Below are positions 1 through 6,562 of a stretch of 64,000 bases of DNA, one piece after another; positions within the stretch are counted from its first letter, which is position 1, and each line of letters begins with the position of its first letter. Under the pieces are notes generated by a model. That model did not search any database, was not told the origin of the DNA, and was given only the letters and a program-made list of their open reading frames with translations. Made by a program: the position numbers and the translations under genes. Source of the DNA: Noviherbaspirillum_A sp047237965 (GTDB taxonomy: Bacteria; Pseudomonadota; Gammaproteobacteria; Burkholderiales; Burkholderiaceae_D); contig NZ_JBDFLX010000003.1 of assembly GCF_047237965.1 (NCBI RefSeq), forward strand, positions 124,001-188,000. Reading direction: 5' to 3'.

Positions 1-573
1 AATATTGGTTGATGGTTTTGAGGCTGGATCGACCTGAAACTCTAAATTTACTGCGGCATGTCGTTCGTCGCCGGGATCGCGGTAACCAAATCGGAAGTCC
101 GTTAGTACCACTTGTCCTGCGAGAACCCGCCGGAACTGACCATAGATGACAGATAGACTAACGCTCCTCATTAGCGAAGTACTGAATACGTCCTCGTTCT
201 GCACCGCTTCTAGGACATCGTCGCTGGCGACGATGTCGCCGAGCGCACGTAGAACCTGGGCCTTTTCTTCAGGCGACAATTTTTCATGAATGCTACGATA
301 GTAATCGACGTCCTGTCCAAGTGAAAACCAGCCGATCGGTAAATAGTCGAACAGCTTTGGAATAGCGTGCAAGGTCCAGCCGTGAGGCTGACCTCGATAC
401 CCTATCTTGACGGTTCCGAGATCTATCCGCTTTCCTTCTGCGTCGAAGAAAACGACTTCGAACGTGGTTTTGAATGAATAGTCGTCCCAGTTGTCTGGAA
501 CTAGCTGGACTAAATTTCTACTAGGGCCAGAGGCACGCGCCCCCCACTCGAGAACTTTGAAATTGATAGACAT
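1..573 (-). CDS. Unknown protein, N-terminal part (runs off the window)
   Basis: The frame is open from an ATG at 573 to the left edge, 191 codons without a stop, beginning MSINFKVLEWGARASG. I do not recognise the family. The visible part is soluble, with no signal peptide or membrane segment. It is rich in beta-type stretches such as DYSFKTTFEVVFFD and VKIGYRGQPHGWTLH, followed by a more helical part around SPEEKAQVLRALGDIV. This resembles the N-terminal sensor part of a larger protein, but that is only an impression. It follows the TraB/GumN-like gene on the same strand with 24 bases between stop and start and in the same reading frame, so the two probably share a transcript. The missing C-terminus could reveal an enzymatic domain. 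Confidence 0.6.
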   Translation of the reverse strand, partial: MSINFKVLEWGARASGPSRNLVQLVPDNWDDYSFKTTFEVVFFDAEGKRIDLGTVKIGYRGQPHGWTLHAIPKLFDYLPIGWFSLGQDVDYYRSIHEKLSPEEKAQVLRALGDIVASDDVLEAVQNEDVFSTSLMRSVSLSVIYGQFRRVLAGQVVLTDFRFGYRDPGDERHAAVNLEFQVDPASKPSTNI

Positions 574-597
574 TGAAGTGCCGTACAGGCCTATAGA

Positions 598-1326
598 TTA
601 AACAATTTGTACCGCGGTAGGTCCGACGCAATGAAGCGCACCGACCACAATAAGCGTCGGAATGCCATCGTTGAATTTTTCCAAGATCGTGCGCTTCCAG
701 CTGGTGTTACGGCCGGGGATCATCTGCTCAAACATTTTTGGCATTATCTTCAGCGCGTCGGTCGCAAGAACCTCTAGCGCGCCCATGTCCCGCGCTTTAT
801 AAGCACTGAATACCCGGACCGCCTCGTCCGCGGCGGCCAGCGAAAGCATCCGCCGAAGGAAAGTCTCTTGTTCTTCGATCGGGGCGCCTTCGAAAAAATT
901 TAACTGACCTGACATGGTCTCGAAGCAGTCAATAGTCTTCCGATCCGCGACTGCCTGATCAAAGATGTGCTTATCAATTCCGTGCGAATTGGTGATGCCC
1001 ACCGACCTGAACTGGTGAGGCATGAGGTACAGAGCGGCCATCCATGGCTTCAAGCTGTCCACGCTATCGGTTGGCAGGCCGAACTTCTTAAATGAGGATA
1101 AGACGTCGGCAAAGAGACTAGACGGGATAACTTGGCTTAGCCGATCGCCATTCTGATAGCTGCCTATTTGGAGGTCGACAGGCGCGCGGTAATCCGCCTC
1201 GAAAACGACCCGCTGCGCACGCTGATACGCTTGGACTGTCTCCTGGGATACCGATACCGGTGAGTCGTCCCAAACGTGAACAGAGCCGCAAACTTGAATA
1301 TGAAAAAGGCGCGTTTGAAAAAACAT
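598..1326 (-). CDS. TraB/GumN family protein
   Basis: This 242-residue protein shows the pattern of the TraB/GumN (erythromycin-esterase/Tiki-like) superfamily. Near the N-terminus LFHIQVCGSVHVWDDSP matches the family's GTxH-type strand (here GSVHV), followed by VVFEADY. The centre has GIDKHIFDQAVADRK and CFETMSGQLNFFE. The C-terminus has RNTSWKRTI and the conserved VVGALHCVGPTAV. Family members are putative metal-dependent hydrolases or proteases, and the biological role is usually unknown. The ATG at 1326 has an AAGGA about nine bases upstream. The protein is a little shorter than typical members (about 280-300 residues). It lacks an obvious lipoprotein signal and ends a few residues after the GALH motif, where relatives continue with a final strand. 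It appears to be cotranscribed with the truncated gene after it. Confidence 0.7.
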   Translation of the reverse strand: MFFQTRLFHIQVCGSVHVWDDSPVSVSQETVQAYQRAQRVVFEADYRAPVDLQIGSYQNGDRLSQVIPSSLFADVLSSFKKFGLPTDSVDSLKPWMAALYLMPHQFRSVGITNSHGIDKHIFDQAVADRKTIDCFETMSGQLNFFEGAPIEEQETFLRRMLSLAAADEAVRVFSAYKARDMGALEVLATDALKIMPKMFEQMIPGRNTSWKRTILEKFNDGIPTLIVVGALHCVGPTAVQIV

Positions 1327-1807
1327 CCCGGTCCTTAGAATTGTTGATTGCTCTAAGGATACGCGTTCTTTTGCACGGCGAGGGTAGGGGTAGGTGGTAA
1401 ATTTTTCAAACCACCCCTTCTAACTTGTTGACACTACAAAGATAATGGTGGAGGCGGCGGGAGCTTCCATTCTTCATTAAAGGTCAACTAAGCAATTTAT
1501 CTATTGAGGTTTTCGGTGCGGTATAGCTTCGATTAGAACCCCACTCGGGTAGCTAGTTGGAGCATTTTAGGAGCATAAAGTATGCATAAATAGTTCTTTT
1601 TAAACAACTAAGTTGATACAATTCAAGTCACTTGGTTAGGAGCGACGATCCAAGCCTACAAATTTCGCACTGGTACGCTCAAATGAAAACAGTCTACTTA
1701 TTCACTTGGGAAATTTATTTGCCCGTAAATAAGTGGGGATGAACAAACATCAGATCGTGGAAATTATTTGTTATTTGTATTAGTAGTATAAAAACAGGGA
1801 GCGAAAA
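1327..1807. other. Intergenic, AT-rich
   Basis: This is 480 bases between two divergently transcribed genes. It is clearly richer in A and T than the flanking TraB-like gene. I see no convincing ORF or structured RNA. It should hold the promoters of both neighbours, but no promoter has good spacing; TTGTTA at 1768 and TATAAA at 1787 are only 13 bases apart. Confidence 0.5.
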
Positions 1808-2797
1808 ATGAGCGACAGGGGCTATTTATATGTGCTTGCTAATAGTGCAATGCCTGGAATGGTTAAAGTTGGAAAGACAACTCGTACCGTGTTGGAACGG
1901 TCAAAAGAACTTTCTGGAGCAACTGGACTTCCCACTTCTTTCATTGTCGTATTCGAGCAGTTATTTGAAGATTGCACAGCAGCGGAACAATTCGTTCATT
2001 CATTACTAAGCAAAGACGGACATAGGGTCGCTAATAATCGAGAGTTTTTTAGCGCTCCAGTAAACGAAATCGTACGCGCAATTATGTTAGCGCCTGGGCC
2101 TATTTCTGAGCACGGCAAATCTAGCATTACTGTGGCGGAGGATAATGATGAACTACTGCAGAGTGATATCCATGATGAACTGGATGAGCTAAGTTTTAAC
2201 GGAAATTTCCACCAGCCTGACTATGTTTGGTCATCAGTCTATGATGATGCTGAGGGCCATTATTATGGTTACGATGGGTATCTAGAGGATTACAGTGATG
2301 CTTTGCGTTTATATCGCGAAGCTGCAAAGCTTGGATGTCTGACAGCGTATAATAAGTTAGGAAAAATGTACGAGCGTGGTGAAGGAACATCCGAAAACAG
2401 AAATAAAGCACTTGAGTTTTATAAGGAAGGCGCTCGGAAAGGAAATGCTCAGTGCTACTGGAGCATGGCTATGATGTTTCATCACGGTCGCAATTCATCA
2501 AATGCAACAAAAGCATTTTCGCTTTTTATAGAGAATCATGAAAAAGAACTTCCTGATGGCCAACATCATTTAACTGTTGACTGGAGCGAAATTTCCAACA
2601 ATTGCATGTCTTTGTTGGAAGCTCAATTTTCGTTTGGCGTCAAAGTTCCTGAGATTTTGGATGTAATTATTGAAAAGCGTTTAGATGAAATAATTCACAA
2701 GACTAATTGCTTTATTGATTATTTGCGCAAAAATGGCAATGTAGAATTGTTGCCAGGGTATTTGAAGGCGCGATCACATTTAGAAAATATGAAATAG
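1808..2797 (+). CDS. T5orf172 (GIY-YIG-like) domain protein with Sel1 repeats
   Basis: This 329-residue protein begins with a T5orf172/MUG113-type GIY-YIG domain (residues about 5-100). The visible hallmarks are GYLYVLANSAMPG, MVKVGKTTRTVLERSKEL, the ATGLP turn, CTAAEQFVH and the NREFF end. The second half holds Sel1-like TPR repeats (about residues 160-235), with DALRLYREAAKLG and ALEFYKEGARKG. GIY-YIG domains are nucleases in many families, and T5orf172 domains occur in phage and conflict-related proteins. Sel1 repeats mediate protein contacts. A nuclease or regulatory role is inferred only. The start has a good ribosome site (AGGGAG, 7 bases before ATG). The gene is much richer in A and T than the genes after 5 kb, which suggests recent transfer. 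It stands alone on the plus strand. Confidence 0.75.
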   Translation: MSDRGYLYVLANSAMPGMVKVGKTTRTVLERSKELSGATGLPTSFIVVFEQLFEDCTAAEQFVHSLLSKDGHRVANNREFFSAPVNEIVRAIMLAPGPISEHGKSSITVAEDNDELLQSDIHDELDELSFNGNFHQPDYVWSSVYDDAEGHYYGYDGYLEDYSDALRLYREAAKLGCLTAYNKLGKMYERGEGTSENRNKALEFYKEGARKGNAQCYWSMAMMFHHGRNSSNATKAFSLFIENHEKELPDGQHHLTVDWSEISNNCMSLLEAQFSFGVKVPEILDVIIEKRLDEIIHKTNCFIDYLRKNGNVELLPGYLKARSHLENMK

Positions 2798-3328
2798 CTT
2801 GCTTTCATGGCTTGCGATGATAAGCCTCGATCAATCGATACTTTTGCTGCCAATCATAGGCGTTTAGATAACTCGACGTATTTCATTTGGTCTCGTATTT
2901 TTTACCGGCCTGTTTTTATGAAATAAAATATCAAACAATTTAATCCGATCAGGATATAGAAATTTATATAAGAATACGTTTTGGGATCGGTCGGGCTGGA
3001 CGGTGATGCCCTCCGAAATTGCTTCGATTCTTTCAAGGACTACCTACCCTGTTCAAATCCGATGTGGACGCTTGGCTGGTCGGTTCTGGTTGTTGGCCAA
3101 TGCGCGCGATTGGGATGCTAGGTCACCTACTAGAGGCAGGTGAGATAAGGGAAAGGCGGTATTATTGGACGATCAATGCTATTAACTAAAAACTAATCAG
3201 AGTTCATTTCATAAATGGCGGCGAAGAAAAATCATAGCGAGCGAAAGATGAACGAATGCGGTGTAATACTCGATGCAGCGGTCCCACTGTGTAATCACGC
3301 GTTTGAACTTGTTGAGTCTGCTTTCGCC
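2798..3328. other. Intergenic, no recognisable gene
   Basis: About 530 bases lie between the T5orf172 gene and the IS30 left end. A short open frame at 3020-3189 (protein-like text such as LFKSDVDAWLVGSG) lacks an ATG and resembles no family I know. It may be a gene fragment. I see no RNA structure or repeat here. Confidence 0.4.
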
Positions 3329-4557
3329 TGTGGATTCAACCGGTGGATGCAACACACTAAAGACTGCGCAAGCAGAAGGAGTGTTGCAAATGAACCGGAA
3401 ACCACGGATTTATTACACGGAAAGCCAGAAAGCGCTGATGTGGGAACACTGACAAAAAGGCGATTCGCTCCAGCAAATCGCTCAATTATTTGATCGGAAC
3501 CATTCGTCAATTGAACGAATCTTGGCAGAGACCGGCGGCATCCGTCCGGCGCCGCGGCGCCGATCTCGTCTGGCGCTTACCTTGGCTGAACGCGAAGAAA
3601 TCTCCCGTGCGATTGCAACAGGTGAATCAATTCGATCGATCGCGAAATCCCTGGGACGGGCACCGTCGACAATCAGCCGCGAGATCCACCGTAACGGTGG
3701 GGAGGAACGCTATCGGGCAGCGCAAGCCGAGCAGGCTGCCTGGGAACGGGCTCGCCGTCCCAAGACCTGTAAACTGGTCGTCAACCGTACACTGGCGCGC
3801 ATGGTGGCCGCCAGGCTGCGATTGCTGTGGTCGCCAGAACAGATCGCTGGGTGGCTCAAACATGCTTATCCGAACGACGAGTGCTTCCAAGTGTCACACG
3901 AGACCATTTATCGCAGCCTCTTTATCCAGGCCCGTGGCGCCTTGAAGAAGGAATTGCTGGCGCATTTGCAACGGACCCGAATCATGCGTCGCTCGCGCCA
4001 TCACACTCAGAAATCAGACAATCACGGCAGAATTCTGGATACCGTATCCATCAGCGAGCGTCCGGCTACGGTGGAAGACCGGGCTGTTCCGGGGCACTGG
4101 GAAGGCGACCTGCTCTTTGGAAGCAAGAATAGCCAGATTGCGACCCTGGTCGAGCGGCAAACGCGCTACGTCATGCTGGTGAAAGTGGCGAGCAAGGATA
4201 CCCAGACCGTGATCGACGCGCTCATCAGGCATGCGCGCAAGCTGCCGGAAGAGCTCTACCAATCCTTGACGTGGGATCGTGGAAAGGAAATGGCCGACCA
4301 TAAGCGATTTACACTGGCGACCGATATCCAGGTGTATTTCTGTGATCCGCACCATCCGTGGCAGCGTGGGTCGAATGAAAATACAAACGGCTTATTAAGG
4401 CAGTATTTCCCCAAGGGGATCGATCTATCGAGTTACACGCAGGCAAAACTCAATGCCATTGCGAGGCAATTAAATGAACGGCCACGAAAAACGTTAGATT
4501 ATGAAACGCCCGCCCAGCGGTTTCACCAATCTGTTGCGTCGATCGGTTGAATCCACA
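3329..4557 (+). mobile_element. IS30-family insertion sequence
   Basis: The element is bounded by imperfect 25-base inverted repeats at 3329-3353 and 4533-4557 (22 of 25 positions match; both begin TGTGGATTCAACCG when read inward). The length of 1229 bases fits IS30. The right repeat overlaps the last codons of the transposase gene. CC lies just outside each end (3327-3328 and 4558-4559) and could be a 2-base target duplication, which is within the range for this family but too short to be sure. Confidence 0.85.
3390..4550 (+). pseudogene. IS30-family transposase with in-frame TGA near the N-terminus
   Basis: The natural start is the ATG at 3390 (MNRKPRIYYTESQKALMWEH), and the frame is broken by TGA at 3450-3452, where relatives of this IS carry tryptophan. 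After the stop the same frame continues intact to 4550. It includes the IS30 HTH (LTLAEREEISRAIATGESIRS and the following RAPSTISREIHRNG), the DDE catalytic core (GHWEGDLLFG, LTWDRGKEM, CDPHHPWQRGSNENTNGLLR) and the usual end PAQRFHQSV. Translation could restart at an internal codon such as that at 3522, giving 342 residues without the first HTH helices, so low activity cannot be excluded. A sequencing error at one base would also explain it. Confidence 0.75.
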
Positions 4558-4835
4558 CCGTAAAGCGGACGTACCGATAGTTCGCTTGCACTGAATTTGC
4601 ACCGCAAACATTAGGCACTCTGTCGTATCCTGGTATCACTAAAGAAACGTACGCCACGGGGCACATCTCGCGTGACCTTACGCCAACTCGCAATTGTTAT
4701 CGTTTAAGGAACGATGAATCCAAGCGTTAGTTAGAGGAGAACAGGCGAGGCTTCCCTTACGCGATCAGCACTAAAAATTTTGTCAGCCAAATGTGGACTC
4801 AGTGCAACGTTACGCTATCGGAAAATTTTAGTGTA

Positions 4836-4841
4836 TATAAT
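4836..4841 (+). promoter_or_regulatory. Candidate -10 box (TATAAT)
   Basis: A perfect TATAAT lies at 4836-4841, 37 bases before the preferred ATG at 4878. No good -35 box is visible at 16-18 bases upstream. The position supports the start at 4878 over the upstream in-frame codon at 4791, which would place the -10 box inside the gene. Confidence 0.4.
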
Positions 4842-4877
4842 TGGACGCACCTGCTCCACCTACTTCAAGGCGCTCCG

Positions 4878-5339
4878 ATGTCTCAGCTCGTTTATCTCAT
4901 CAAGAATTGCAGCGCGAAAGATTTCGACTCTGCCTGTCCAAAACACTGGGACAAATTGAAGCCAGCGTTTTCAGATATGGTCCGGCACTGTGATCATTGC
5001 AATAAGAAGGTCTACCTCTGTGAAACGGACGAACAAATCAAGTTCTACACGTCAGTCAAGTTCTGCATCGCAGTGGCGCAACCAGAAGGGCTGGTGAATG
5101 TGGAAGGAAATACCCCCTCTAGTCTCACTTCGGTTTCCAATTCCATAGAATCCACTGCGCAGCACGGCAATGGGGGCAGGGGGAATAGCAGTCCGGTTGT
5201 TCCGAACGTGTGGCGTAAGTCTCCGTCGCCCGTACTACATGAGTTCGTTCAGCATGACGAGCGTGCTTCTGCCTCGCTGAGGCAGCACGTAACCGACGGC
5301 AGCGACATTCCGGCCTTCCTGCGAAAACACAGCAAATAG
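4878..5339 (+). CDS. Small cysteine-rich protein, unknown function
   Basis: The 153-residue product starts MSQLVYLIKNC. Its first 70 residues hold a compact set of cysteines: NCSAKDFDSACPKHWDKL, RHCDHCNKKVYLC and KFCIAVAQ. The CxxC and the spaced cysteines suggest a small zinc- or metal-binding domain. The segment RHCDHCNKKVYLCETDEQ resembles a recurrent small domain in uncharacterised proteobacterial proteins. The remaining half is low in structure, with many Ser, Asn and Gly. I chose the ATG at 4878, not the longer frame from 4791, because of the nearby -10 box and because the first 29 residues of the longer frame look non-coding. It is 33 bases upstream of the next plus-strand gene, so an operon is likely. 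Function unknown. Confidence 0.65.
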   Translation: MSQLVYLIKNCSAKDFDSACPKHWDKLKPAFSDMVRHCDHCNKKVYLCETDEQIKFYTSVKFCIAVAQPEGLVNVEGNTPSSLTSVSNSIESTAQHGNGGRGNSSPVVPNVWRKSPSPVLHEFVQHDERASASLRQHVTDGSDIPAFLRKHSK

Positions 5340-5372
5340 TCGGCCTCATCAATACGGCTTACGAATTCGGCA

Positions 5373-5762
5373 ATGAGCTACCGCATCTATCTGCAAATCC
5401 CGAATGGCAGCGCGTTCGAACGTACCGAAACGGGATCGCGGTCGATCGCCGAATCCGTATTCAGAGCATTCCTCGAACGCGACGAACTGCAAAATATGGA
5501 AGTCAGTTTGCACATGATGTATCAACGTACTGCGTTGGCCGTGCATTACTTTGATGCGGCGCCGGGCACGGCAAACAACTGGCAGGGAAGGGTAGAGCAG
5601 ATCGCCTGGCCGCAAGGCGGTGGGAAAGTCGGCCGTCCGACGGAACTGGAAGGCGGCGCACGGCATAATGTTTATCTTGATGCGGTAAGCATTGCCCGCG
5701 CCAGGAAACTAGGCCAGGGCAATATTAGTGAAGGCATCCGGATTGCACTGAGCCGAGTTTGA
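5373..5762 (+). CDS. Small protein with ribbon-helix-helix-like C-terminus
   Basis: This is a 129-residue soluble protein. The last 35 residues, RHNVYLDAVSIARARKLG followed by GNISEGIRIALSRV, match the strand-helix-helix pattern of small ribbon-helix-helix DNA-binding proteins (a strand, then two helices with a G-N-x-S turn). The first 90 residues are not recognised and contain a FERTETGSRSIAES stretch. A DNA-binding regulator or antitoxin-like role is possible, but no toxin gene is beside it. It follows the cysteine-rich gene by 33 bases and runs convergently with the H-NS-like gene, 33 bases away. Confidence 0.6.
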   Translation: MSYRIYLQIPNGSAFERTETGSRSIAESVFRAFLERDELQNMEVSLHMMYQRTALAVHYFDAAPGTANNWQGRVEQIAWPQGGGKVGRPTELEGGARHNVYLDAVSIARARKLGQGNISEGIRIALSRV

Positions 5763-5795
5763 CCGTCGATCGCGCAGTGCATTAAAGAGAGCGAA

Positions 5796-6374
5796 TCACT
5801 CGGTAGTCGTAGTCGGCTCTTTAGATTCGTCCATCTCTGCTTTGCTCGCCGGGTTCTGTTTTTCGGATCCAATCGCGTATTGCTCCGCATCGCCCGTCAT
5901 CCAGAATGGACGTCGTCCACGCCCAGACCAGGTCTTGTCGGAATTCGGATCCTTGAATTTCGCCTCCGGGATTGGCTTGGATTTTACAGCTTTCGTCTTC
6001 GCCGGTTTCGCCGCTTTTGCATCGGTGACTTGTCCTGCCCGGGCCGTGCTGCGTTCGGCAAGCTTGCGACTACGTTTTGCCCGGATGTCTACACCGGCTT
6101 TGGCGGGTTTGGCTGCCGCAGTCACCTCGGCAGTTTTTGGCTTGCGACCACGCTTTTTCCCTTCCGTTTGCGCGGCCGGTTTTTCGAGAGCCAAACCTTG
6201 GCTATTCGATCCCCGATATTCCACCCGCAGTGCGTCACGTGATGTGCCCACCGCATCGATCTGTTCGAGCGCACGCTCAAGTTCGCTGACCTGATGGGTC
6301 CAGAGATCCAGCACTTGGCGAGCGTGATCCAGATCGGCCTGGATAAGTGATCTTGCTGTATTCAGGTTGCTCAT
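5796..6374 (-). CDS. H-NS-family DNA-binding protein
   Basis: The 192-residue protein has an N-terminal helical dimerisation-type region (about residues 1-45, LIQADLDHARQVLDLWTHQV). A long basic linker rich in Lys and Ala follows, with an AT-hook-like KKRGRKPK. The C-terminal H-NS DNA-binding signature is KFKDPNSDKTWSGRGRRPFW (about residues 140-160). H-NS proteins bind AT-rich, often acquired, DNA and silence it. The extended basic linker and the short, poorly conserved oligomerisation part set this one apart from the housekeeping copy, so it may be an accessory paralogue. ATG at 6374 has AGAGGAAA just upstream. It sits between AT-rich acquired genes and the pPIWI-RE module. Confidence 0.8.
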   Translation of the reverse strand: MSNLNTARSLIQADLDHARQVLDLWTHQVSELERALEQIDAVGTSRDALRVEYRGSNSQGLALEKPAAQTEGKKRGRKPKTAEVTAAAKPAKAGVDIRAKRSRKLAERSTARAGQVTDAKAAKPAKTKAVKSKPIPEAKFKDPNSDKTWSGRGRRPFWMTGDAEQYAIGSEKQNPASKAEMDESKEPTTTTE

Positions 6375-6520
6375 AATTTTTCCTCTGCAAAGGTTATTGG
6401 AGATAGTCCATCTGGTTTTTAATATGACCGATGGCCCCTTAAAGAGAAGAATAGCAAATTAAATAATAAAATTTACGGAGTACGCGTGTTGGAGCAAACG
6501 TCATTCGGCGCGATACCAAA

Positions 6521-6548
6521 GGTGAGCTGCTCCCTGCATAAGCTCACC
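6521..6548 (-). terminator. Candidate terminator hairpin after the pPIWI-RE operon
   Basis: Perfect 8-base arms GGTGAGCT (6521-6528) and AGCTCACC (6541-6548) flank a 12-base loop, beginning 15 bases beyond the stop of the minus-strand gene. Read on the minus strand only TTT follows the hairpin, so it is a weak or factor-dependent terminator at best. Confidence 0.4.
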
Positions 6549-6562
6549 ACTCTTCTCGTCAC

